A stretch of DNA of 64,000 nt, taken from positions 1 to 64,000 of the forward strand of contig NZ_JACSQT010000005.1 of NCBI RefSeq assembly GCF_014836495.1, given 5' to 3'. The position numbers were made by a program, and so were the translations under genes. Below are positions 1 to 7,150 of the stretch, one piece after another; within the stretch, counting starts at the first letter, position 1, and each line of letters begins with the position of its first letter. Below the pieces are notes generated by a model that did no database searches, was not told the DNA's origin, and saw only the letters and a list, made by a program, of their open reading frames with translations. Origin of the DNA: Cytobacillus stercorigallinarum (GTDB taxonomy: Bacteria; Bacillota; Bacilli; Bacillales; Cytobacillaceae).

Positions 1-126
1 TCTATCCCTTTGCTGTCTGTCTCAACAATAACGTCTTTCCATTTCGGCTGAATTACACCTTCAATGGGAACTTCATCACCAGCAGCAAAATAACGCTGCC
101 CACTTTCCCCATACTCTCGAATTAGT
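1..126 (-). pseudogene. Tn3-family transposase, downstream fragment (interrupted gene)
   Basis: On the minus strand this reads as an open frame containing QLIREYGESGQRYF and GDEVPIEGVIQPKW, typical of the middle of Tn3-family TnpA proteins. It runs off the left window edge. The frame continues directly from the larger N-terminal piece at 2255-3518 if the intervening 2128 bp and one copy of a 5-bp duplication are removed: the joined codons give Ile-Gln-Leu-Ile-Arg-Glu. It is therefore the downstream half of a single transposase gene split by an insertion. Its state beyond position 1 cannot be seen. Confidence 0.8.
122..126. repeat. Target-site duplication, left copy (TTAGT)
   Basis: The five bases TTAGT directly abut the left terminus of the element and match the five bases abutting the right terminus at 2255-2259. 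A 5-bp duplication is the size made by Tn7-family and Mu-type transposases. Confidence 0.8.
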
Positions 127-273
127 TGTAGCTTTGAAATAAAGTTTGAGCAAAAAGATCTCGCAAATCCTTATTTTACGATAAATAAGAAGAATCCATT
201 TGAAAAAAAGATTAATCAAAAAGGATTCTTCTTTAGCAGATTTAAGTTTGGTTTTTATAAAAAAGTTTGATCA
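127..273. repeat. Left-end repeats of the Tn7-like element
   Basis: The terminal repeat (127-148, core AAATAAAGTTTG) is followed inward by degenerate relatives around 238-250 (TTTAAGTTTGG) and 256-273 (ATAAAAAAGTTTGATCA). All share the AAGTTTG core in the same orientation. Several spaced sites at each end are typical of TnsB-bound Tn7-family termini. The spacing here is less regular than at the right end. Confidence 0.6.
187..233. terminator. Long hairpin between left end and the AhpD-like gene
   Basis: An 11-bp perfect inverted repeat, AAGAAGAATCC (187-197) and GGATTCTTCTT (223-233), is separated by 25 bases. It lies downstream of the leftward AhpD-like gene and could stop its transcription, but the loop is long and there is no clean U-tract. 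Confidence 0.4.
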
Positions 274-287
274 TTTTCTACCTGTGT

Positions 288-321
288 TGCTCAACAATCG
301 CGCCCGATAATGGAATGAATA
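288..321 (+). repeat. GCCCGAT-centred repeat, copy 1
   Basis: This copy contains the core GCGCCCGATAATGGAATGA (GCCCGAT at 302-308). It aligns over about 34 bases with copies near 1407, 1442 and 2127, all in the same orientation. It sits just downstream of the AhpD-like gene. Confidence 0.6.
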
Positions 322-326
322 GAATA

Positions 327-740
327 TTAATTTAAAGGTTCTAATTTCATCATTGCACCAAAATATTGTGAAGCAGTTGTAAAAGAGATAAATGCACATA
401 ATTCACTTATTTCCTCTTCAGTGAAATATTCTTTTAAAATATCAAAAGATGAATCAGCTATGTCACCCTTTTGTTTTAAAAAGACTTCTGCAAATCCTAC
501 TGCAATAGAAGTTTTTTCATTAAACTTATCTGGATCAGGTTTTCCTTTCGCCTTACAATACTCACATCCGTTACTTTGGGCTAATGTTCTCCTTACTTGT
601 TCCTTTAATTCAGATGTTAGTAGTCCATCTTTTTCTAACACATTTCCTAACTGATTCCATCCTTCCATTACTTCTTTATTATGCCCCAATAGTCTCTGAA
701 AATGTGTTTCCCCGAAATTAGATCCAACAATCCTTGCCAT
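327..740 (-). CDS. AhpD-like / carboxymuconolactone decarboxylase family protein
   Basis: This 137-residue all-helical type protein carries one CxxC pair (GCEYCKAKGK, around residues 59-62), as in AhpD/CMD-family alkylhydroperoxidase-like proteins, where the cysteines act in thiol redox reactions. The usual downstream histidine of AhpD active sites is not obvious, so the activity is uncertain. The start has a good ribosome site (GGGAGGTACC, about 7 bases upstream). It diverges from the lrpC-like gene 132 bp away, so that regulator may control it. It is cargo of the Tn7-like element. Family assignment is fairly sure; substrate is unknown. Confidence 0.75.
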   Translation of the reverse strand: MARIVGSNFGETHFQRLLGHNKEVMEGWNQLGNVLEKDGLLTSELKEQVRRTLAQSNGCEYCKAKGKPDPDKFNEKTSIAVGFAEVFLKQKGDIADSSFDILKEYFTEEEISELCAFISFTTASQYFGAMMKLEPLN

Positions 741-872
741 ATAGGTACCTCCCTGTTATATTTAATTACAAATTAATTATAAAAAATAAAATCACTAAAA
801 CAAATTAAATTTATAACGATTATCAAATTAATCTTTTATAAAATTAACGATTATTGGGGATAGACTTTAAAA

Positions 873-1313
873 ATGAAAATAGATGATATTGATAAAAAAA
901 TTTTAGATGAACTACTTAATAACAGCCGTCTATCAATGAGCGAGCTTGGGAGAAGGGTGAATCTGTCCTCCCCATCAGTAACAGAACGGGTAAGGCAAAT
1001 GGAATCATTTGGAGTTATAAAAAAATATACTTTAGAAGTGAATTATGAAAAATTAGGTTTACCAATCCAATGCATAATTGAAGCAACAGTTAAAAATGGT
1101 GACTATAAATCTTTTAAAAATTATATTGAGAAACTTCCAAACGTCGAATTCTGTTATCGAATAGCAGGAAGTGCGTGTTATATGCTTAAAATGCAATTTG
1201 AAACGTTCGATAAAACAGAAAAGTTTATTGATGAAGTAAATCCAATCGCACATACTGTAACACATTTTATTTTTTCACAAGTTTCAACATATTTAAAAAT
1301 TAATATGGATTGA
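873..1313 (+). CDS. lrpC: Lrp/AsnC family regulator, LrpC-like
   Basis: At 146 residues it has the family's normal length. Residues about 4-60 form the winged helix-turn-helix (IDKKILDELLNNSRLSM, then SSPSVTERVRQMESFGVI), and the rest is the RAM ligand/oligomerisation domain. Stretches such as TERVRQMESFG, YTLEV and FCYRIAGSACYMLK closely resemble B. subtilis LrpC, a DNA-bending Lrp paralogue. It diverges from the AhpD-like gene, and the AT-rich 132-bp gap could hold binding sites for both. Here it rides inside the Tn7-like element, so it may be an acquired copy. The gene symbol rests on recalled similarity only. Confidence 0.8.
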   Translation: MKIDDIDKKILDELLNNSRLSMSELGRRVNLSSPSVTERVRQMESFGVIKKYTLEVNYEKLGLPIQCIIEATVKNGDYKSFKNYIEKLPNVEFCYRIAGSACYMLKMQFETFDKTEKFIDEVNPIAHTVTHFIFSQVSTYLKINMD

Positions 1314-1406
1314 TAAGTTTTCAGTCAAAAGCAATACTCTTTATTTACCAGACAGTTAATTGAAATAGCATGCTTAAATAATAATGGAAATTCTTGAACG
1401 AGTTCC

Positions 1407-1475
1407 TGCTTATTCCACAAAATGGCCCGATTCTGGTATAACCTTATTCAATAATTGCGCCCGATTCCAGAAGAC
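1407..1475 (+). repeat. GCCCGAT-centred repeat, copies 2 and 3 in tandem
   Basis: Two copies lie head to tail: 1407-1441 (CTTATTCCACAA then GGCCCGATTCTGG) and 1442-1475 (CTTATTCAATAA then GCGCCCGATTCCAG). Copy 2 can fold, TTATTCCA against TGGTATAA, with the GCCCGAT in the loop. They separate the lrpC-like and cupin genes, which converge here. Confidence 0.65.
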
Positions 1476-1484
1476 TATAGATTT

Positions 1485-2054
1485 CTAACCTTCGGCATCT
1501 GCCTTTGTTCTATGAACAGTACCAAAAGGATGATTAGGTGGTGCATAAATTGAATAAAGCTTTAACGGTATATTACCTGTATTGGTTACATTATGCCAAG
1601 TATTGGCAGGTACTATAATGGCAAAATCATCACCCGCATTTCTTACAAAATTCAGGTTATCTTTACTCTTACCCATCTGAACAAGTCCTTGACCTTCCTC
1701 AATTCGTAGAAATTGATCAACCTTAGGGTGAATTTCCAACCCTATATCATCTCCAACGTCAATACTCATTAAGGTCACCTGCAAATGACTTCCGGTCCAT
1801 ATAGTATCTCGATAGGTATTATTTTGTTTAGCAGCCTGATTGATATTTATTACAAAAGGTTCTTTTCCATGGTCATTTAATATGGAACTAGTATATCCCT
1901 GAGTGTTTGGATATGACCAATATTGATTTGCATAGCGCCTAGCATATGACATATTTCCATAGCCAAGACCAAACATATTATCATGATTACACATTTGCCC
2001 ATTACTATAATAAGTGTTCGAATAATAAGGATACATATAAAAAGGGTTATTCAT
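1485..2054 (-). CDS. Cupin-domain protein with Tyr/Asn-rich N-terminus
   Basis: This 189-residue protein has two parts. Residues 1 to about 55 are rich in Tyr, Asn, Met and Gly (MNNPFYMYPYYSNTYY), resembling the low-complexity tails of spore-coat-type proteins. Residues about 70-175 form a single cupin barrel, with LEIHPKVDQFLRIEEGQG and PANTWHNVTN supplying likely metal-ligand histidines and glutamate. Proteins of this kind are sugar isomerase-like or sensory cupins, and no reaction can be assigned. The ribosome site is weak (TTTGGAGGTATG with spacing about 7). It is the third cargo gene of the Tn7-like element. A spore role is inference from composition only. Confidence 0.7.
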   Translation of the reverse strand: MNNPFYMYPYYSNTYYSNGQMCNHDNMFGLGYGNMSYARRYANQYWSYPNTQGYTSSILNDHGKEPFVININQAAKQNNTYRDTIWTGSHLQVTLMSIDVGDDIGLEIHPKVDQFLRIEEGQGLVQMGKSKDNLNFVRNAGDDFAIIVPANTWHNVTNTGNIPLKLYSIYAPPNHPFGTVHRTKADAEG

Positions 2055-2126
2055 TAAAACATACCTCCAAAGATATATGATTATAAACCCATCATATGTC
2101 CCGCGGATTTAGAAGTTCATTGCTAA

Positions 2127-2161
2127 TTCTTATTCCGTTATCTGGCCCGATTGCGGAATGA
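2127..2161 (+). repeat. GCCCGAT-centred repeat, copy 4
   Basis: CTTATTCCG and CGGAATGA pair to form a hairpin whose loop displays GGCCCGATT (core 2145-2151). It lies upstream of the cupin gene, next to the right-end repeats. Confidence 0.65.
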
Positions 2162-2190
2162 AAAATTCCTGCATTGATACAGGAATTTTA
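2162..2190. terminator. Hairpin with A/T flanks inside the right end
   Basis: AAAATTCCTG and CAGGAATTTT form a 10-bp stem with an 8-base loop, flanked by A and T runs, so it could act in either direction. It would insulate the cargo from transcription entering from the flank. Confidence 0.5.
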
Positions 2191-2254
2191 ATCAAACTTT
2201 ATTATAAATTATCGAACTTTTTTACAAATTAGCAGACTTTATTTTAAATCAACA
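2191..2254. repeat. Right-end 20-bp tandem repeats of the Tn7-like element
   Basis: Three consecutive 20-bp units (2191-2210, 2211-2230, 2231-2250) line up without gaps. Each has the pattern AxC(A/G)(A/G)ACTTTxTTxxAAATx, followed by the ACA terminus at 2254. Read inward they give AATAAAGTCTG-type sites that match the left terminus. This is the arrangement expected for adjacent transposase-binding sites. Confidence 0.75.
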
Positions 2255-3518
2255 TTAGTTGGATAGCCTCGATAATCGGCTGATGAACTTGATTATTTGA
2301 GCGAAAAGTAAGGTTGTTTAAAATTTTAGAAAGGGACTTTCGATAATGACCTTGGTAAGAAGCGTGCATTTTCGTATAGATTTTTTCTTTGTATTCCCGG
2401 TTATTTTTTGTCATGTCCTTAATAATATCCCGAATCATATCAGAGCTAACAATAGGGAATAGAGTATCTTGAATGACCCCTTCTGGGTTATCTACGGTCG
2501 CTTTTAATAAATTGACAATATGTTTATTTTTCCCTTGGACTCTTTCTAATTCTTCTACTGCTTCTTTTCGGGTTGTATTTTTGGCCTTATTTCCGAATTT
2601 TAGCGCAATTTCATCCAATAAATCAGCTAAATAATCAATGACTTCCTCATGACGATGCGAAAATAAAATGGCAAGAAGGGTATAGCGTATAGGTGCAGGG
2701 TGAGCACGCAATTCCGTTACGGTTTCGGTAGCTGCACGTAGTCGATATTTTTTTACTAGTTTAGGAGACATCTGTTTACATAAACCATCAGGGATTTGAA
2801 GATGTTGAATGGCTAATAGTTTTTTGATTTCCATTTCCATCGTACTTACACTTGGTTTGCCTGGAGAGGATAGCAACTGGCGAAAGGTTAAAATGTCGTT
2901 GTTTTCTTCATCAGGAATTTTAGCTTCGAAATAACCATCGGACCCTTCATCAGAGTGTGATTCAAGAAAGGCATCTAATCGTGAACAGGTCTTAGGAGAA
3001 AGTTGTTGATAGGTCATTTTATATAAATTCTTTTCAAAATGATCGATAGCAGATTCAATCATTCGCTTCAAACTTCCTAATGAAGGAGGTTCAACTTTCC
3101 ACGTACGAAAGAAACTGTATGCTTGATTTTTCAAGTAGTCGGTATCATGTGTAAACTGAACCTGTTCTCCTAACCACTCTGCGAAGAGATGTTTGTCGTT
3201 TGCAGTAAGTTCTCGAAATCCAAAAAGGTTACGTATTGCCTTTCGATGTTCCGTATAACTTCTTTCTTTTCCACCCCAACCATAGTTGTCAAAAAAGTCC
3301 TCTACCGAAGCATCTACTTGATCAGCTACATGTTGGACAACTTCTTTGGGCACATCTTGCTTCTTGTTAGGAAACTGTGCTTCCTGTTGGAAATATTTAA
3401 GAAGGACAGCAAACCCTAAACGGTTTGCGCTTGTTTTCTTACTTAGCACTAAGTGATTTTCATTTGGCAATAAACTAAAATGTTCATCGAGTTCATTTTG
3501 ATTCCAATTTCTCTTCAA
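2244..3518 (-). pseudogene. Tn3-family transposase, N-terminal part (interrupted gene)
   Basis: The open frame encodes about 425 residues. It starts KRNWNQNELDEHFSLLP, the usual beginning of Tn3-family TnpA, and includes the family's DUF4158-type N-terminal region. It ends prematurely just after HQPIIEAIQL, where the Tn7-like element enters; the last codons and the stop belong to the insertion. The rest of the gene continues at 126-1. A TTG at 3518 with GAGGG six bases upstream gives the start expected for the family; an in-frame GTG lies at 3536. The transposase must be inactive. No resolvase or Tn3 terminal repeats were recognised nearby. Confidence 0.85.
2255..2259. repeat. Target-site duplication, right copy (TTAGT)
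   Basis: Same five bases as at 122-126, directly next to the right terminus ending in ACA at 2254. Merging the two copies restores the transposase codons across the site. Confidence 0.8.
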
Positions 3519-3532
3519 TGGTTTCCCTCTTC

Positions 3533-3575
3533 TCACTATGTCATTTTATAAACAGTATAAATTTCGACATAGTGA
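3533..3575. repeat. 10-bp inverted repeat at the transposase start
   Basis: TCACTATGTC (3533-3542) and GACATAGTGA (3566-3575) form a perfect inverted repeat with a 23-base spacer across the upstream edge of the transposase gene. It could be an operator or part of a recombination site; nothing in the window decides. Confidence 0.4.
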
Positions 3576-3803
3576 GCTATCAACAATACTTATCGAAATT
3601 ATCAAAAAACAACTTTACTTTTATTGGAAATAATCTTGCGGACTAGAGCAGCTACCCTGTCACTAAGCCTATCGGAAGGAAACAAATAGTTTGTCCTGAT
3701 TCTATCAAAAGGTTTATTTTTTGATACCAACATTTTTAGGCATGAAATGTCGGCAATTATTATCTATTTTGTTTTAAAGTAAATATTGAAAGGGAGTAAA
3801 CTT

Positions 3804-4649
3804 ATGGATTGGCTAGAAAGAATGAACAATGCGTTAAACTACATTGAAAATAGCTTGAATGAAGAAATAGACTACAAAGAGATTGCAAAAGCAGCTAATT
3901 GTTCTGAGTTTCATTTTTCAAGAATGTTCTCTTCAATCTCAGGTATATCGCTATCAGAATATATTAGACGTAGACGGTTAACACTCGCAGCATTTGAAAT
4001 TCAAAAAAGTGATATTCGGATCATTGATGTGGCAATTAAATATGGTTATGTTTCTTCTGATACTTTCTCACGTGCTTTTCAAAAAATGCATGGAGTAACC
4101 CCTTCCAATGCTCGTAATAGAGGGGTACAGTTAAAAGCCTTTCCCAGAATTTCCTTTCAAATTTCTATTAAAGGAGATACCGAGATGGAGTACAGAATTG
4201 AAAACCTTGATTTTGAATTAAGAATTGTTGGAAAAAGTAAGCCAGTAAAAACAAGCAGAGCATTTAAAACAATCCCTACGCTTTGGAACACTGCGAAAAA
4301 AGATGGATTTATGCAAGAACTAGTAGATATGTCATGGGAAAATCCAAAATGCACGCTTGAAAGCCTTCTGGGGGTTTGCGGAAAAGAAGCTGCCATAACA
4401 GATGAACAATTTTCCTATTTCATGGGCGTAAGATACGATGGGGAATCCCCAGAAAATATGGAGACGCTTATTATTCCCGCAAGTACATGGGCAGTTTTTC
4501 CGAACATAGTGGATGCATGGAAACGTTTATATTCCGAGTGGGTCCCTACCTCCGAGTATGAACTTGCAAATTTACCGTGTATAGAATGTTATTACGGTCC
4601 GAAGCATAAACCAAGACACGAACTCTGGGTCCCTGTTATCCCGAAGTAA
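3804..4649 (+). CDS. AraC-family regulator with GyrI-like effector domain
   Basis: This is a 281-residue protein. Residues about 5-105 hold the two helix-turn-helices of AraC proteins (YKEIAKAANCSEFHFSRMF, then IIDVAIKYGYVSSDTFSRAF, ending in the GVTPS motif). Residues about 125-280 match the GyrI-like effector-binding fold (LRIVGKSKPVKTS ... GVRYDG ... IIPASTWAVF ... ELWVPV), as in Rob and BmrR-type drug-sensing regulators. The ATG at 3804 has AAAGGGAG eight bases upstream and is preferred over the TTG six codons earlier. No target gene adjoins it; it stands alone, followed by a terminator. The ligand is unknown. Confidence 0.85.
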   Translation: MDWLERMNNALNYIENSLNEEIDYKEIAKAANCSEFHFSRMFSSISGISLSEYIRRRRLTLAAFEIQKSDIRIIDVAIKYGYVSSDTFSRAFQKMHGVTPSNARNRGVQLKAFPRISFQISIKGDTEMEYRIENLDFELRIVGKSKPVKTSRAFKTIPTLWNTAKKDGFMQELVDMSWENPKCTLESLLGVCGKEAAITDEQFSYFMGVRYDGESPENMETLIIPASTWAVFPNIVDAWKRLYSEWVPTSEYELANLPCIECYYGPKHKPRHELWVPVIPK

Positions 4650-4696
4650 ATTACATATTCAGTAATAGAATGCTGTTTATGGAGTAACGAAAAAAG

Positions 4697-4739
4697 AGCC
4701 TAATTTCTCAATTTAGGTGATGGGAAATCAGGCTTTTTA
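4697..4739 (+). terminator. Intrinsic terminator after the AraC-family gene
   Basis: AGCCTAATTTC (4697-4707) pairs with GAAATCAGGCT (4724-4734), with one G-U pair, and is followed by TTTTTAT. Confidence 0.8.
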
Positions 4740-4832
4740 TATTGGAAATTCCTTATCGTTGTAAATCCGCATTTTCCTGACGCTACCCCTTTTAGTCTTG
4801 TCAGGTTATTATTCATCAACGATTAAGTCTTT

Positions 4833-5249
4833 TTATTCTCCTAAAATAAGTGTTACTATTTGATAGAAATCTCGTTGGGCAATGAGAAAGTGGGGATGAT
4901 TTTCGTCATCTAATAACATGATATAAGGCTCTTCTTCTTCAGGAATAATTAATACCATTTCGTTGATAAAATCATTAAACCATTTGTTTTTCACAGTCAG
5001 TGATGGTGCCAACGGAATCCGAACCATATAGCCGTCTTTCGGCATAGGATTAATTTTCACATAGATTCCATTGATTGATTGTAGAATGGATGTTGCTTCT
5101 TTTTGTATTTGTTCATTTGGGGTTCGTTTTTTTACAACGTCGTTGACTTCTACATCAAACAATTCCACTTGAGGAAGTCCTTCAGCAGCAGTTGTTGAAG
5201 CAAAGGATAATAATAGTGCGAAAGAAAGTAAGAACATCGTTTTTTTCAT
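4833..5249 (-). CDS. Secreted protein of unknown function
   Basis: The ORF encodes 138 residues from the ATG at 5249, which has AGAGGTGAT about 5 bases upstream; an extension to 5282 lacks a ribosome site. Residues 1 to about 22 form a signal peptide (MKKTMFLLSFALLLSFASTT, with a likely AxA-type cleavage near TAAEG). The mature part is acidic, with a central segment INGIYVKINPMPKDGYMVRI and an EEEEP run. There is no lipobox Cys or catalytic motif. It is a monocistronic gene lying between the AraC-type gene and bmrD. I do not recognise the family. Confidence 0.65.
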   Translation of the reverse strand: MKKTMFLLSFALLLSFASTTAAEGLPQVELFDVEVNDVVKKRTPNEQIQKEATSILQSINGIYVKINPMPKDGYMVRIPLAPSLTVKNKWFNDFINEMVLIIPEEEEPYIMLLDDENHPHFLIAQRDFYQIVTLILGE

Positions 5250-5368
5250 AATAATCACCTCTTTTATTAACTTTTCCATCAAGATTTTTTTTACTCTTAA
5301 ATGTGTATTTATTATTTTAATTACTATTGAATATTTGGAACATAGTTCATTTGAATTATTAGTTAAAC

Positions 5369-5409
5369 AAAAAAACCAATCTAAGATGTAAACTCAGATT
5401 GGTTTTTTT
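5369..5409 (-). terminator. Bidirectional terminator downstream of bmrD
   Basis: CCAATCT (5376-5382) and AGATTGG (5396-5402) are flanked by A and T runs on both sides, so it can end bmrCD transcription on the minus strand. Confidence 0.75.
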
Positions 5410-5413
5410 GTTC

Positions 5414-7150
5414 TTATGCTTGTAATGATTTTGCTTGCATTTCGTACATTTGTTCGTATATCCCACCAGCTGCAATGAGCTCTTCATGACTGCCTTGTTC
5501 TTTGATTTCACCTTTATCTAGAACCAAAATGCGATCAGCGTTTTTAATCGTAGACAGTCGATGAGCGATGATAAAAGTTGTTCTTCCTTGTTTTAATACA
5601 TTCATCGCGTTTTGAATAATTTCTTCTGTTTCTGTATCGATATTGGATGTCGCTTCATCGAGGATTAAAATCGCTGGATCAAAAGCAAGCGCACGCGCAA
5701 ACGAGATTAATTGTCTTTGACCGGAAGATAAAGTACTTCCTTTTTCAATCACCGGTTCATCTATCCCTTTTTCCAAATGTGATAACACACGATCGGCACC
5801 AACTGACTGAATCGCATGCTCCACTTTTTCTCTTGTAATATTAGGTTGATTTAAACTTACATTCGAAGCAATTGTCCCGGTAAAAAGGTACGGGTCTTGT
5901 AAAACAATCCCCATATGTTCACGAATGGTTTGTCGCGGTATTGTCGTAATATCCATCCCATCAATATAAATTTTCCCGATTGTTGGATCATAAAAGCGAA
6001 ATAATAAATTCATAATCGAGCTTTTTCCTGAACCTGTATGACCAACGAGCGCAATCGTTTCTCCCTTTTTTGCTTGGAATGAAATATCTTTTAAAACAAA
6101 ATCAGGCTCTTTATATGCGAAGGATACTTGATCAAACACCACATGCCCTTTATATTTTGGTATCTTTTCATTAGATACCTTCTCACCTTTTAGTGCTAAG
6201 ACTTCAAATACACGATTACCGGCAACGAGTGAACGTTCCATTTGCGAAAATTGATTAACAATATTTGTAATCGGATTGAATAGTCTTGTTAAATAGTCAA
6301 CAAACGCATAGAGTGTTCCAGCTGTCACTATTTGTGTACCACTAAACGATTGTGTACCAAAATAAATGATAAAACATGTAAATAACAGTAGCCTTAACGT
6401 ATTTACAAGGTTATGAGAAGTAGCAGAATCAAGAATAATCAGCTTTCTCTCATACTGATAATGTTCTTCATTCATATTATCAAACTCTTTCGTCATTTGT
6501 TTTTCTCGACGGAAAGCTTGGATAATGGTCATTCCTTGAATTGATTCATTAATCATTGCATTAATATCAGCGATTTTTGTGCGAATAACGTCATTATACT
6601 GTGAAGCATACCTTCTATATACAATCATCCAAATATAAACGATTGGTATCATAACGAGTGCGATTAAAGCCATTTTCCAGTTCAATATGAACAAGGCAAT
6701 ATAGACTCCTGTTATAGAAATGGCACTTGTTGCAAAACTCGAAAGTACTTGAACAAATAAGTTTCTTATTGCCTCTGTATCATTTGTCACTCTCGCAACG
6801 ATTTTACCAGATGGTAATTGATCAAAGAAACCGATTGGTAATGTTTGAATATGCTTGAATACATCTTTTCTTAATGCTTGAATAATTCTATTCGAACCCT
6901 TTTGTAATTGTAAATACATAAAATAACGGAAAATAGCCGTACAAATTGATAACGAGAAATATAGGATGAGTAAATATAGAATTGGTGTAAAGTCAAATTG
7001 GCCGACTGTCATATGATTATCAATGATATGTTTAGCGATAAAAGGGCCGGCTAGGTCAGTGAACACCGCAATTGATAGGAATAACAACCCGAGCAAAATG
7101 GTGCCTTTAAACCTTAGCGCATACGATAATAATTGTTTGCCTGTGCTCAT
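5414..7150 (-). CDS. bmrD: ABC multidrug exporter subunit, BmrD (YheH)-like
   Basis: At 578 residues this is a half-transporter: six membrane helices (about 15-310), then a nucleotide-binding domain with Walker A GHTGSGKSS (about 373), signature TLSSGQRQL (about 476), Walker B ILILDEATS with the catalytic Glu, and H-loop AHRLST. The signature is LSSGQ rather than LSGGQ. In heterodimeric exporters this subunit gives the working Walker motifs while its altered signature faces the degenerate site. It starts inside the stop of bmrC (ATGA overlap), so the pair is co-translated. B. subtilis BmrD is longer, with an insertion missing here. Drug export is inferred from the family. Confidence 0.85.
   Translation of the reverse strand: MSTGKQLLSYALRFKGTILLGLLFLSIAVFTDLAGPFIAKHIIDNHMTVGQFDFTPILYLLILYFSLSICTAIFRYFMYLQLQKGSNRIIQALRKDVFKHIQTLPIGFFDQLPSGKIVARVTNDTEAIRNLFVQVLSSFATSAISITGVYIALFILNWKMALIALVMIPIVYIWMIVYRRYASQYNDVIRTKIADINAMINESIQGMTIIQAFRREKQMTKEFDNMNEEHYQYERKLIILDSATSHNLVNTLRLLLFTCFIIYFGTQSFSGTQIVTAGTLYAFVDYLTRLFNPITNIVNQFSQMERSLVAGNRVFEVLALKGEKVSNEKIPKYKGHVVFDQVSFAYKEPDFVLKDISFQAKKGETIALVGHTGSGKSSIMNLLFRFYDPTIGKIYIDGMDITTIPRQTIREHMGIVLQDPYLFTGTIASNVSLNQPNITREKVEHAIQSVGADRVLSHLEKGIDEPVIEKGSTLSSGQRQLISFARALAFDPAILILDEATSNIDTETEEIIQNAMNVLKQGRTTFIIAHRLSTIKNADRILVLDKGEIKEQGSHEELIAAGGIYEQMYEMQAKSLQA

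Larger units (their letters stand above)
127..2254. mobile_element. Small Tn7-like transposon without transposition genes
   Basis: The element begins TGTAGCTTTGAAATAAAGT at 127. Read inward from the other end at 2254 it begins TGTTGATTTAAAATAAAGT. These are near-identical inverted termini with the TGT...ACA ends and AATAAAGT core known from Tn7-family TnsB sites. A 5-bp duplication (TTAGT) flanks both sides, and deleting the element restores the Tn3 transposase reading frame. Further end sites lie inside both ends. The interior holds only an AhpD-like gene, an lrpC-like gene and a cupin gene, with no tnsA, tnsB or tnsC. It would therefore need a transposase supplied in trans, or be an internal-deletion derivative. 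The Tn7-like assignment is inferred from the ends only; Tn5053 and Tn552 relatives have similar ends. Confidence 0.8.

Noticed and set aside
3533-3575. Inverted repeat as a Tn3-type resolution site or terminal repeat
   Set aside because: It does not match the GGGG-starting Tn3 ends, and no resolvase gene adjoins; it is kept only as a repeat.
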